The notes under the pieces are model-generated. The model was not told the DNA's origin, made no database searches, and saw only the letters and a program-made list of their open reading frames with translations. The position numbers were made by a program, and so were the translations under genes. Positions 34,640-43,494 of a DNA stretch of 64,000 nt are shown here, piece by piece. Source of the stretch: Acidobacteria bacterium UBA2990. Its GTDB lineage: Bacteria; Acidobacteriota; Vicinamibacteria; Vicinamibacterales; UBA8438. The first letter of the stretch is position 1, and each line of letters starts with the position of its first letter. The stretch covers positions 64,294-128,293 of the forward strand of contig DEAE01000001.1 in NCBI GenBank assembly GCA_002347025.1, written 5' to 3'.

Positions 34640-35938
34640 TCATGGGGTGCGATGTAGCTGTCCCGAAAGGTAACCCAGGTTAATTAGGGCAAGGTTCACA
34701 AGTCGTTCACCGGCTCCGACCTCCACAATGGTTGAGCTGTTGGCGCCATAACCGCCTTCGGCTGCAGCTTTGATTGTGGGGAAGTAACCCAAGTGCCCGT
34801 TCGAGTAGCCGACGAAAAGTGTGTGGGCCACGACGCTTTCCTGTTTCAGCCGTAGTCCGTGCTCAACGAAAAATTCACCAGGGAATGCCGCAAGGGCTAA
34901 GTCAGTGCCAATCATCAGAATTTTGACCTCTGCTTTGTTCTCCCGTTCGAACCGATCAACATAGTCTTGCCTGACGTTTGCTCGGACTTCGGGATCATCG
35001 AGATTCCACCGTGGACTGATGTGAACTTTGTCAACACCGAGTGCGATCGACTGGACCTCGCTAAGCTCTGTCAAACGACGAACTCGGACGACTTCGCGAC
35101 CGATGGTCTCGCCCATCCGCTGCATTTGATCGTAGGCTCCTTCGTCGAGGGGGGTCTTGTCCCAGAAGGGGTTGATGTCTCCCGCAGCGCCCTGGAGAAA
35201 CATAACTTGGCCGCCGCCGTTTTCCTCGACTATTTCCATCATGGCGCCTGGGAAGTCAGCCGAATAATTGAGGTTGTCTGGACCGAGGACTACTGGATGG
35301 ATCGCTAGGTTGACTAATGTTGCTATTGGAGATCCTGCTGGGGTGTCGAACGCGACTACAGCAACAGATTTATCGACTGGTTCAGTTGGCACTCCGTCGC
35401 GGTTTTCCCAGAACATCTCAACTGAACCGTCGACCCGAATGAGGCGCCGATTGTGACCCAGGTTCACGTGGCCCCAGCCTACCCCGACCTGCGCTGGTTG
35501 CAGGGCATTGTGGGCCTGGGCGATGGCGTCTACTATCTTGCGTTGAAGTTGCTCAACCCATGGGTCAGAGGCACTTGGAAAATCATCCACAAAGCTCGGT
35601 CCTGAATGTGTATGCGACGCAGACAGAAAAACATTATCGAATCCAAGTTTAGTGGCGACCGCGGCTCTAACACCCTGGGTCAGCTGGGTGTCGGCATAGC
35701 CTAGGTCCATGGTGACCCACGCCGCTGTCTCATCGCGGTCGCTCAGCGCGACCGCTTTGGCGAAGAGAGGATCGTGCACGCCACGAGAGATGTTTGTTCC
35801 GCGGGCTCCGTAGCCGTACATGCGTACACCAGCCGGCGGGGTGATCTCGGTCTTGCCGACACCGACCTTGAGGTCGGCAGCAACTGGTGTCGTTGCCAAG
35901 ACGATGGCCGCTCCAGCGAGGCTGAAGATTCGTTGCAT
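34640..35938 (-). CDS. Exported neutral/alkaline ceramidase-like hydrolase (B)
   Basis: 432 residues with a signal peptide (QRIFSLAGAAIVLATTPVAAD). Catalytic-domain features: KVGVGKTEITPPAGVRMYGYGAR, VFLSASHTHSGPSFVDD, LVNLAIHPVVLGPDNLNYSADFPGAMM and FLQGAAGDINPFWDK, a closer match to family ceramidases than paralogue A. It shares the truncated, single-domain form. It overlaps the next gene's end by 1 base and precedes the haem protein by 16 bases; hence one operon with it. Confidence 0.82.
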   Translation of the reverse strand: MQRIFSLAGAAIVLATTPVAADLKVGVGKTEITPPAGVRMYGYGARGTNISRGVHDPLFAKAVALSDRDETAAWVTMDLGYADTQLTQGVRAAVATKLGFDNVFLSASHTHSGPSFVDDFPSASDPWVEQLQRKIVDAIAQAHNALQPAQVGVGWGHVNLGHNRRLIRVDGSVEMFWENRDGVPTEPVDKSVAVVAFDTPAGSPIATLVNLAIHPVVLGPDNLNYSADFPGAMMEIVEENGGGQVMFLQGAAGDINPFWDKTPLDEGAYDQMQRMGETIGREVVRVRRLTELSEVQSIALGVDKVHISPRWNLDDPEVRANVRQDYVDRFERENKAEVKILMIGTDLALAAFPGEFFVEHGLRLKQESVVAHTLFVGYSNGHLGYFPTIKAAAEGGYGANSSTIVEVGAGERLVNLALINLGYLSGQLHRTP

Positions 35939-37191
35939 TAGTTCTCTCCTCGTCTCATCCAGGCCCCGCGTGCTACCGCTGGCACAAATCTGTCGAGTCC
36001 GTCTGGAGGCAGCGCTAGCGTTTGACCCTGTTCAGCACTCATGTAAGCGGCCATCAGTAGCTCAACGACCTCTACACCATCGTCAAACGTTACGTCGGGT
36101 GGTTCTCCTGCGAGGAAGGCTCGAACCATGTGGCGATTTTCTGCGGTGTAGCCGTATTCGGTGGCTTCATCGACAACTACCGGCATGAGCCCGACATCGG
36201 CATTTTGTTTCTCGACAAGGTCTTCACCGGCTTGGCCTTGCACCGCGCGGCTGAAAAATAACCGTAGACCGCTATCGAGCGAGTTGAGAGACATGGAGTA
36301 CTCCGGCCCGAGCAATTCCATGCTCAGCCGAAGACCGGCGCCGACGTAGTTCCACGAGGTGGTAGCTTCCCCCAGAAGCAAGCTACCGTCGTCAGCTTCG
36401 TACTCGATCGTTACGCTGGCAAAGTCTTCGGAAGGCTTAGATTGGTAATTTACTTGATCGCCCATAAGACGGCGCAACTCACTGCTGTAGGTTGGGCGTG
36501 TCCATTTCAGTGATGCGATGTGTCCGGTGATGCGGATAGGACGGATCGACGAACGGGATGAGCCTGGTGCAGTTAGCAAATGGCGAACGACTTCGATCGA
36601 GTGGCACATCATGTCGCTGAGGACCCCGCCGCCCTGCAGATCACCTCGCCAGAACCATGGCATATGAGGGCCGCTGTGCTCCTCGGCAGCACGTGCAAGA
36701 TAGGGACGGCCGGTCAGTGCTGCGCCTCGCTGCCAGAGAAGATCGCGGCCTCGGTTTACAGCTGGAGCGAATAGCTGATTCTCGAGATAACCATGATGAA
36801 GACCGACCCTGGACACCAATTTCTTGAGTGTTTTGGCCTCTGCGACGGTTCTTGCCAATGGTTTCTCACAGGCTAGGCCCTTCAGCGTCTGTGGGGTGTT
36901 TTCTATCGCAGCACATACCGCTTGGATATTTGCTTCGCGCGTGTGGTTGGGTCCGCACACCCAGATAGCATCGATGGAGGGATCACGCACCATCGATTCG
37001 ATCGAGGAGAAGCGACGGGCCGGACCCACATCCAGTTCTCGCGCCAGCTGGGCGGCCGACTCTGCATGCTCGCTGTTTGGACTCCACACCCCGCAGACGT
37101 TGGCATCGCGTACTCCAACCATTGACCGGATGTGGAACCGGGTAATGAATCCGCTACCGATGAACCCGATGCCTAGACGTGGGAAGGCCAT
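35938..37191 (-). CDS. Gfo/Idh/MocA-family NAD(P)-dependent oxidoreductase
   Basis: 417 residues. The N-terminal Rossmann fold reads LGIGFIGSGFITRFHIRSM and VCGVWSPNSEHAESAAQLA; then DAIWVCGPNHTREANI and LKGLACEKPLARTVAEAKTLKKL, which holds the EKP motif with catalytic Lys. It would oxidise or reduce a sugar or cyclitol. It is the first gene of the leftward operon with ceramidase-like B, the haem protein and ceramidase-like A. The exact substrate is unknown. Confidence 0.88.
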   Translation of the reverse strand: MAFPRLGIGFIGSGFITRFHIRSMVGVRDANVCGVWSPNSEHAESAAQLARELDVGPARRFSSIESMVRDPSIDAIWVCGPNHTREANIQAVCAAIENTPQTLKGLACEKPLARTVAEAKTLKKLVSRVGLHHGYLENQLFAPAVNRGRDLLWQRGAALTGRPYLARAAEEHSGPHMPWFWRGDLQGGGVLSDMMCHSIEVVRHLLTAPGSSRSSIRPIRITGHIASLKWTRPTYSSELRRLMGDQVNYQSKPSEDFASVTIEYEADDGSLLLGEATTSWNYVGAGLRLSMELLGPEYSMSLNSLDSGLRLFFSRAVQGQAGEDLVEKQNADVGLMPVVVDEATEYGYTAENRHMVRAFLAGEPPDVTFDDGVEVVELLMAAYMSAEQGQTLALPPDGLDRFVPAVARGAWMRRGEN

Positions 37192-37249
37192 TCATGGAGA
37201 TGGTAGATCACTGACCGGTCTCGTGCCAGCTTGAGCTTGCTCTGTGGTC

Positions 37250-37513
37250 GTGAGCGATCAAACCTGGGCGGCTCTGGAACGCTTGCTAAGGCAGGAGGAG
37301 TCACGTTCATCGACGAAGCTCGATCCACAGTGCAAGTGCCGATATCGCGGCGAGCAACGAGGCACAATCCAGCACTACTTGCCTGCCCCCGTGCGTCGTT
37401 CCTATGTTCCATGTTGTCGATTCCGGGACCGGATCGTTGCGGTGTTAGTACACCACTCCGAGGTCTATCTCAGGAAAAGGAGTGACTTCTTTACGCAATG
37501 TAGACAGGATTAG
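37250..37513 (+). CDS. Small cysteine-containing hypothetical protein
   Basis: 87 residues from a GTG at 37250 (MSDQTWAALERLLRQEESR); a GTG at 37244 adds two residues. It is basic with Cys in DPQCKCRYRGE and VPCCRFRD and a hydrophobic strand RIVAVLVHHSEVYL. Its stop lies 3 bases before the VOC gene, the spacing of translationally linked genes, which is the main reason to call it. No family was recognised. A competing frame at 37231-37485 also exists. Confidence 0.4.
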   Translation: MSDQTWAALERLLRQEESRSSTKLDPQCKCRYRGEQRGTIQHYLPAPVRRSYVPCCRFRDRIVAVLVHHSEVYLRKRSDFFTQCRQD

Positions 37514-37516
37514 AGG

Positions 37517-37942
37517 ATGAGTCAAATCTTGCTGCCACGCATGTTTCCGTTTCTCCGATACAAGGATGCTGCAGCCGCGTTTGAGTGGTTAGCTCTGGCG
37601 TTTGGCTTCGAGAAGCATATGGTCGTGCCTGGTCCAAAAGGAACCATTGCGCATGCTGAACTCCGCTATGGCAATAGTCTGGTTATGATCGGTACTTTGG
37701 AAGATGATGGCATGGGGTTGAAGAGTCCTGGTGAGGTGGGTGGGGTAACCCAAGGCATCTACGTTCATGTAGAGGATGTTAATGCTCACCATGACCGTGC
37801 GAAAGCGGCTGGAGCGGAAATCGCTATGGCACTTGAAGACACGCCCTACGGGTCACGAGAATATCTGGCTCGAGACCTCGAAGGGCATCTTTGGAGTTTT
37901 GGAAGCTATGGGCCGGTAGTGGATAGTGGCAAGAAGAATTGA
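37517..37942 (+). CDS. VOC-family (glyoxalase/PhnB-like) protein
   Basis: 141 residues in one VOC domain. MFPFLRYKDAAAAFEWLALAFGFEKHM starts the first repeat, and AELRYGNSLVMIG with IYVHVEDVNAHHDRAKAAGAEI and RDLEGHLWSFGSYGP follows. VOC proteins are metal-dependent lyases, dioxygenases or antibiotic-binding proteins; the reaction here is not predictable. No signal peptide. It is preceded 3 bases by the small hypothetical gene. Confidence 0.85.
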   Translation: MSQILLPRMFPFLRYKDAAAAFEWLALAFGFEKHMVVPGPKGTIAHAELRYGNSLVMIGTLEDDGMGLKSPGEVGGVTQGIYVHVEDVNAHHDRAKAAGAEIAMALEDTPYGSREYLARDLEGHLWSFGSYGPVVDSGKKN

Positions 37943-37979
37943 GTTAGATCCACTTGGCTGTTGACTCACGGGTAAGGCC

Positions 37980-39056
37980 CTACTTGCGGTGTTGCACCCG
38001 TAATTGAGAGTCGAGTTCAACTACGGTGCGTCCGAATCGCACATCCCCGATTGTGACGCGGTGCCCGTCCTCAAGTGATTCGACTTGGAACGTCGGGAAG
38101 CGTGTCCAAGTGGCGAGCCCCCAGGCGTCTGGACTGGCAAGTGCTGCTGTGGCAGCCGGATGATCATTTCCGATGTCGATGTGCCTACCCGTTGGACTGA
38201 TTCGTTCCGCAGCCAACCAGTCGAACGTAAATCTGTGATAGTGCTGTTCGTCGGCTAGAAGCACTGTTCGGCGAAATGGGTCAGCTGGCGCTGGGATGAC
38301 CATGATGTGGGTCGGCTTCAACCCTCGAGCTTGTGCCCATTCTGTAACCTGTTGTTCCACGAATTGGGAGCTAGTTATCATGGCGACGATATAGGACGTG
38401 GCTAAAACTAGGCAGCATGATGCCAGCCATGGGACCGGAGGTGCTCCCCGTCTGCGAATCCGGATCCCTATGACCAGTGAGAGCCCAAGGCACCAGAGTG
38501 CTCGAAGGGGTAGTGGTACACCGGCTACTCCGGTGACCAAGTTCACAGCGATTACCCCGAGTGCAATCCAGCCGACGATGAGCGGTCGCGAATGGCTGTG
38601 TGCCATGAGGGCGACGGTGCCCAGTATGAGCCAGAGCCAGGGATCGACGATGAACAGAGTGTCACCATAGAACCACCGGCTTTCAAAAGGCATAAGCAGA
38701 CGAACACCATAGGTATTGAGCCAGTCCAGCGCTGGATGGCTCAGTGTCGAGAGGTAGGCGAGACCGGCGAAGCGTCCGACCGGGATGGGTGTAGCTATTG
38801 GGTCCCGTTCGCATCGAATGCGATCGATCTGGAGCATGATCCATGTGAGAACGGCCGGCAAAATGGCCATGGCGAGTATTCCATGGGTCCAACCCCGACG
38901 AACACCTAGCGCAATGTCGCCTTCGAGAAAATAGGTTGCAGCGTCTATGTCCGGGAGGTTGGCGCCCATTAAACAGGTGGCAGTGGCTAGGGGGCCTCGA
39001 GCTACACGTGTTTGGGCCAGACTCGCACCGACGAGAGTGTGGGTTAAAGGGTCCAT
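37980..39056 (-). CDS. Membrane-bound metal-dependent hydrolase (YdjM/DUF457-like)
   Basis: 358 residues with about six membrane segments. The family signature is at the N-terminus: MDPLTHTLVGASLAQTRVARGPLATATCLMGANLPDID, with conserved His and Asp, followed by RRGWTHGILAMAILP and LSHPALDWLNTYGVRLLMPF. The C-terminal soluble half (about 220-358) is a beta-rich region, not seen in the short E. coli members. The family includes LexA-regulated membrane proteins of unclear substrate. Confidence 0.82.
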   Translation of the reverse strand: MDPLTHTLVGASLAQTRVARGPLATATCLMGANLPDIDAATYFLEGDIALGVRRGWTHGILAMAILPAVLTWIMLQIDRIRCERDPIATPIPVGRFAGLAYLSTLSHPALDWLNTYGVRLLMPFESRWFYGDTLFIVDPWLWLILGTVALMAHSHSRPLIVGWIALGVIAVNLVTGVAGVPLPLRALWCLGLSLVIGIRIRRRGAPPVPWLASCCLVLATSYIVAMITSSQFVEQQVTEWAQARGLKPTHIMVIPAPADPFRRTVLLADEQHYHRFTFDWLAAERISPTGRHIDIGNDHPAATAALASPDAWGLATWTRFPTFQVESLEDGHRVTIGDVRFGRTVVELDSQLRVQHRK

Positions 39057-39243
39057 ACTAGGTGGTTAAGGGGGCCTGGACTTGGAAATGCGGAGTACGC
39101 AGTCGCTTCAGGAGACCGGCCGCCACGAAGATTCCCGGTTGAGAATGTGGTGTGAATCATTACCGTATGAAGCATAGCGGAGTACGCCATCTTGGGACAG
39201 GCGGGTAACATTAGGGTTTCCGGTTGGATGAAAGGAGCTTTTT

Positions 39244-40140
39244 TTGACACGGCCTAAGATTATGCAAGGTGCGTCGATCGCGTTCATTGGAGTTGGCGCG
39301 ATGGGTGAGGCGATGATTGAGGGGCTCCTTCAGCATCAGCTCGTTGGTTCGAGCTCGATCATCGCAGCAGATCTAGAGCCGAACCGGCTTAGTTCGGTCA
39401 AGCAGCGGTTCAAGGTCGCCACGACTCGGAACAATCGGGTTGCTGCTCGCAAGGCCGATATTGTGGTGCTATCGGTCAAGCCTCAGGTGCTTTCGGCAGT
39501 ATATTCCGACCTGAAGGGTCACATAAGGTCGTCTGCCATGATCGTGTCAATAGTGGCAGGGGCCACTAGTGGGTCTATTGCGGCTGGGTTGCGACATCAA
39601 GCGGTTGTCCGGGTTATGCCAAATACCCCAGCGCAGGTTGGGGAAGGGATGAGTGTCTGGACGGCTACTGAGGCCGTGTCTGACAGGCAGCGTGAATGGG
39701 TCGGGACTCTGCTCGCAGCTCTCGGGAAACAGCTCTATGTTCGCGACGAAGGGTTACTCGATAAGGCTACTGCCGTCAGCGGGAGTGGACCCGCCTATGT
39801 GTTTATGCTGATAGAGGGGTTGATCGATGCTGCTGTGCACCTGGGGTGGTCTCGTTCTGAAGCAAGGGAGATGGTTATACAAACGGTGCGGGGCTCAGCA
39901 ATCTTCGCTGAGCGGTCAGCATTACATCCAGCCGAGATGAGGAATCTCGTGACTTCACCGGCAGGGACCACCGCTGAAGCCATTTATCAGTTGGAGAAGG
40001 GTTCTTTCAGGACCGTACTGTCCAAGGCGGTTGTGGGTGCGTATCGGCGGAGTGTTGCTCTCGGTGAACGGGACACCAATTTGGTGGTTGCGTCGAAGAG
40101 GAAGCCGGTTCGTAAGAAGCGGACAAAATCTAGTTCCTAG
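39244..40140 (+). CDS. proC: Pyrroline-5-carboxylate reductase
   Basis: 298 residues. The TTG at 39244 is chosen because AGGAG lies 8 bases upstream; an ATG at 39262 is 25 bases from it. The NAD(P)-binding start is IAFIGVGAMGEAMIEGLL, then DIVVLSVKPQVL, and the family signature VRVMPNTPAQVGEGMSVW and ATAVSGSGPAYVFMLIEGLIDAAVHLG. It catalyses the last step of proline synthesis. The C-terminus carries an unusual basic tail (KRKPVRKKRTKSSS) of about 15 residues. Confidence 0.93.
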   Translation: MTRPKIMQGASIAFIGVGAMGEAMIEGLLQHQLVGSSSIIAADLEPNRLSSVKQRFKVATTRNNRVAARKADIVVLSVKPQVLSAVYSDLKGHIRSSAMIVSIVAGATSGSIAAGLRHQAVVRVMPNTPAQVGEGMSVWTATEAVSDRQREWVGTLLAALGKQLYVRDEGLLDKATAVSGSGPAYVFMLIEGLIDAAVHLGWSRSEAREMVIQTVRGSAIFAERSALHPAEMRNLVTSPAGTTAEAIYQLEKGSFRTVLSKAVVGAYRRSVALGERDTNLVVASKRKPVRKKRTKSSS

Positions 40141-40190
40141 CTGGTCCTGGGGTTCATGTGTTTTTGCTTGTCTCCAAGTGAGTTTAGTCA

Positions 40191-41450
40191 ATGTCTCATT
40201 CTTCTCTTTTTGACCTTGGTGCTCTCGTTGTAACACTAGCGGCGGTGGCCGGGTGGATTAATCATCGTTGGCTGCGACTGCCCCACACGATCGGGTTGGT
40301 TCTGATTGCGCTGGTTGTATCGTTGGTAGCCCTTTTCGTCGATGCTGTGATGCCTGGCTTAGGGCTCGAACGTACTGTTCGCGACACTCTGACGCGGATC
40401 GATTTTCATGAAACATTGATGACCGGCATGTTGGGATTCTTGTTGTTTGCCGGAGCCCTTCATGTCGATCTAGATCAACTGGTCAGCAAGCGCTGGACTA
40501 TCGGTAGTCTCGCTACCGGAGGCATCCTATTGTCGACCGGATTGGTTGCGACGGGTGCATATGTTCTTGCTGAGATCTTAGGCCTACAAATTCCTTTCTC
40601 CTATTGCTTGGTGTTTGGTGCGCTAATCTCACCAACTGATCCGATCGCAGTCTTAGGGATTCTCAAGCAAACGCGGGTTCCAGCGTCCCTGAAAGCGAAA
40701 ATTGCTGGGGAAAGTTTGTTCAACGACGGGGTTGGTGTAGTGCTGTTCACGGTACTTGTCGCTGTTGCGACTGGTAGTGGTCAGCCTGGCACTGAGTTGT
40801 CGTTAGCTGGGGTGGTGCAATTATTCCTCACCGAGGTGGTGGGTGGTGTAGTGCTTGGACTTCTAGGTGGTTATGTTGCGTATCAGGCGATGCGGGTGAT
40901 TGACGAACACAACCTAGAGGTTTTGATTTCTCTGGCGTTGGTGATGGGTAGCTACGCTCTGGCCCATGCGCTACACGTGTCTGGGCCGATCGCAATGGTG
41001 GTCGCTGGACTGTTTATCGGTAACCACGGAACCCGATTTGCCATGACTGAAAGTACTCGTGACCATGTGGAGAAGTTCTGGTCACTGCTTGACGAGATTC
41101 TCAACTCGCTGCTCTTTCTGGCGATCGGGTTCGAAGTGTTTGCTCTGGTCTTGACACCGGCGATGTTTTGGATCGCTGGTCTTGCTATCCCTCTCGTGCT
41201 CACCGCAAGATTCGTCAGTGTTAGCCTACCAATCCGGATCTTGGGTCTGTGGCGGGATTTCACTCCTGGTGCGATTCCAGTACTGACTTGGGGAGGCCTC
41301 CGGGGTGGTATCTCGGTCGCGCTGGCTCTTTCGTTGCCGGCCTCGCCCGTAAGGGACCAGATTCTGGCCGCGACCTACGGCGTGGTAGTGTTCTCTATAG
41401 TTGTCCAAGGCCTAACCGTCGAGCGTGTCGTCAGGGCAACGGTTAAGTAG
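40191..41450 (+). CDS. NhaP-type Na+(K+)/H+ antiporter
   Basis: 419 residues with about eleven or twelve membrane segments. The CPA1 signature is present: FGALISPTDPIAVLGILKQ and AGESLFNDGVGVVLFTVL, where the Asp residues (TDP and NDG) are the ion-binding pair of the family. Near the end TWGGLRGGISVALALSLP is also conserved. It exchanges cations for protons in pH and salt homeostasis. It follows proC by 50 bases and may be co-transcribed. Confidence 0.9.
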   Translation: MSHSSLFDLGALVVTLAAVAGWINHRWLRLPHTIGLVLIALVVSLVALFVDAVMPGLGLERTVRDTLTRIDFHETLMTGMLGFLLFAGALHVDLDQLVSKRWTIGSLATGGILLSTGLVATGAYVLAEILGLQIPFSYCLVFGALISPTDPIAVLGILKQTRVPASLKAKIAGESLFNDGVGVVLFTVLVAVATGSGQPGTELSLAGVVQLFLTEVVGGVVLGLLGGYVAYQAMRVIDEHNLEVLISLALVMGSYALAHALHVSGPIAMVVAGLFIGNHGTRFAMTESTRDHVEKFWSLLDEILNSLLFLAIGFEVFALVLTPAMFWIAGLAIPLVLTARFVSVSLPIRILGLWRDFTPGAIPVLTWGGLRGGISVALALSLPASPVRDQILAATYGVVVFSIVVQGLTVERVVRATVK

Positions 41451-41551
41451 CTTGGAAGTTATGCTGAGCAAGTTCCTATGGACCTGCCCAGGGGTTTTGC
41501 CAAGTTCATGAGGCGTTGCGATCGCCTGTTGCGCATCGGCGCCGAATGTTT

Positions 41552-42343
41552 TTAGCTTCCAGGTTGCACGATCTCGATCCGCACGTCATCCGGACCTAGA
41601 ACAAAGGAAATCTTCATTTCCTGCCCGAGGGGATTCGTGAACGGGCGTGGTTCCATTTGGAATTCAACCCCTTTGGCCTTGATCACCGCAGCAGCGGCCT
41701 CCAGATCAGGGAATCCCCATCCGAGGTGGTCGAGGGCACGTCCCTGAGTCGCCGCTAGGCTGCCTTCACGGAGCTGTGAAACCAGAAGCCAAACACCGCC
41801 GTAGCGTAGTCCGCTGATTCGCCCCTTCAGGCTGTCTCGCTCGCCGCCAAAGATGTTCTCATACCACCCTAGTGTCTCGTCTGGGTCTGGTGAACTGAGG
41901 TGAATGTGGTGTACACCCAGGTATTCGTGATCTTCGACTACCTCGATACGCGTCCCCCACGGATCGCTGAGGAACGCGAGTTTGAATAATCCTTGTACGT
42001 CGCGAATAGGCTCGTCTGGATTTTCGATATTCAGTCCAGCTGCTTGCCAACTCGCCATCTTGGCTTCGAGATCTTCGAACGAGAATCCGATGTGGTTGAC
42101 TCCAGAGCCGATGGTGGGTCCTGTTGCTTCTCTTTCGAACCAGATAAATTGGGTGGTGCCAACCGCACAGGCCCCCTCTCGTCCAAAGTCCTCGCACCCC
42201 ATATGTTCGATGTACCAGGCGGCTGCCTCCTTAGCATCAGGTGCGACGAGGTGAATGTGGTGATAGTCAGCTGCTATAGCTCCAGTTGCTGGACCAAATG
42301 TCGTCAGGGCGAAGGTAGCGGCCAGTGCTAGTCTTGAGTGCAT
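41552..42343 (-). CDS. Exported two-domain VOC (glyoxalase-like) protein
   Basis: 263 residues. A signal peptide (MHSRLALAATFALTTFGPATGAIA) is followed by tandem VOC domains: HHIHLVAPDAKEAAAWYIEH, NHIGFSFEDLEAKMA and KLAFLSDPWGTRIEVVEDHE form the first; VHHIHLSSPDPDETLGWYEN, LDHLGWGFPDLEAAAAVIK and SFVLGPDDVRIEIV the second. Both carry His and Glu positions of metal sites. VOC enzymes are usually cytoplasmic, so an exported form is unusual. Reaction not predicted. Confidence 0.83.
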   Translation of the reverse strand: MHSRLALAATFALTTFGPATGAIAADYHHIHLVAPDAKEAAAWYIEHMGCEDFGREGACAVGTTQFIWFEREATGPTIGSGVNHIGFSFEDLEAKMASWQAAGLNIENPDEPIRDVQGLFKLAFLSDPWGTRIEVVEDHEYLGVHHIHLSSPDPDETLGWYENIFGGERDSLKGRISGLRYGGVWLLVSQLREGSLAATQGRALDHLGWGFPDLEAAAAVIKAKGVEFQMEPRPFTNPLGQEMKISFVLGPDDVRIEIVQPGS

Positions 42344-42481
42344 GGTGGTTCCCTTTCATCATGGATATACGGAAGAGAGTCGTCAAAGAGATGGGAATAT
42401 GCCGGTAGAGTCCTTTCGTCTTTTTTCCGCCATCCGACATTGCTAGACACGACCGTGCCTGGAAGGCGACGGGGTGCACTC

Positions 42482-43255
42482 CTATTCCGGAAACGACACG
42501 CTTGGCATTTGGGTCGGCTCGTACCCAGCTGGCGGTGCAAATGGGTCTTCAGAAAAGGAGACTCGCTCGAGTGACTGCAGCGTGATGTTGCTAGTCTCGC
42601 TCGGGTCCGTTACGGTCAACCGGACAGCGCCACCGCTTGGAAGGTTGGTTGCATCTCCCATCTGCCGAAACTGGATCAAACGTTGCGGTCCTGCTGTCAC
42701 TCCACCAAGCATCGGTATTTGCATCACGTCTAGGGGCTCGGTCATTCTAGCCAATAGCTCGAAGAGCCCAATGTCTAAATCTGGGGCAATCCAGAGCGTG
42801 CCGGCCTGATTGGTTCCAAGGCCGGCGATGTGAATTTCTGAGGCAGTCCACGAGCCAACTGTTTGAGTTCTTCCCGTTTCTTCGAAATTGAGGCTCTCGA
42901 TGTCAAAATTTGGGCTAGGCTCCGCAGTAGTCGTCATCTGCTGCATCAGTTGCTGCATCATCTGGAACATTGGTTCGCCAAGTTCGATGTAACGCCGGTT
43001 GGCGTGTTGCAGCAGCAGAATCTTAGGGGGAGGACCTTGCATCCAGATAATGGACAGCGGTTGGGACTGTGTGATGTCGACCCGGACTCCCCTGGCGTTC
43101 GCCCGGTAGTCCATCGACATGGAGGGTTGGCCTCCGGTTTCGACTAGGATGCTTGCTTGGACATCTTGAGCCGAGGCGAACTCCGCTGACAGCGAGAAAC
43201 CCGCCAGCAGCGCGACCAGAAATGTGCTTCCCCATGAGTTCCACAGGGTGCTCAT
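42482..43255 (-). CDS. Exported beta-rich protein (DUF4412-like)
   Basis: About 257 residues from the ATG at 43255 (MSTLWNSWGSTFLVALLAGF), with a signal peptide ending near SAEFASAQ and GAGGAG upstream. The body has beta strands with many Met/Gln (EPMFQMMQQLMQQMTTTAE), then TQTVGSWTASEIHIAGLGTN, a pattern of DUF4412-type periplasmic proteins. No catalytic motif. A GTG at 43273 is possible but less favourable. Function unknown. Confidence 0.65.
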   Translation of the reverse strand: MSTLWNSWGSTFLVALLAGFSLSAEFASAQDVQASILVETGGQPSMSMDYRANARGVRVDITQSQPLSIIWMQGPPPKILLLQHANRRYIELGEPMFQMMQQLMQQMTTTAEPSPNFDIESLNFEETGRTQTVGSWTASEIHIAGLGTNQAGTLWIAPDLDIGLFELLARMTEPLDVMQIPMLGGVTAGPQRLIQFRQMGDATNLPSGGAVRLTVTDPSETSNITLQSLERVSFSEDPFAPPAGYEPTQMPSVSFPE

Positions 43256-43354
43256 GACATCATGACTCCTCACTTCTCGAAGGGCGCTCCGGTAAATAAC
43301 GAACGCCCTTTTGCCTGGCGGGTGATGATTCGAAGGTCATCGTGCATTGGCACG

Positions 43355-43447
43355 TCACTTTTTCTTACCAACGAGCACGAATACCATCAGGATGTGTAGG
43401 GCGAATGCACCGACGCCGGTAATCAGAAATAACAAAATAGGGTTCAT
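43355..43447 (-). CDS. 30-residue single-span membrane protein
   Basis: ATG at 43447, stop at 43357-43355. A GGAGG site lies 8 bases upstream on the minus strand. The peptide starts MNPILLFLITGVGAFALHIL and ends VLVGKKK: one transmembrane helix with a basic tail. Too short to be found by ordinary gene calls. It sits between nitronate monooxygenase and the DUF4412-like gene. It could be a subunit-like accessory of a respiratory or transport complex; no family is recognised. Confidence 0.6.
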   Translation of the reverse strand: MNPILLFLITGVGAFALHILMVFVLVGKKK

Positions 43448-43494
43448 CTACAATGCCTCCGACATTACTGGTTCACAGGCTACCATTCTACCTT

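Noticed and set aside
43280..43310. Inverted repeat AAGGGCG / CGCCCTT
   Set aside because: Between same-strand genes but without a T-tract on the transcribed strand; too little to call a terminator or attenuator.
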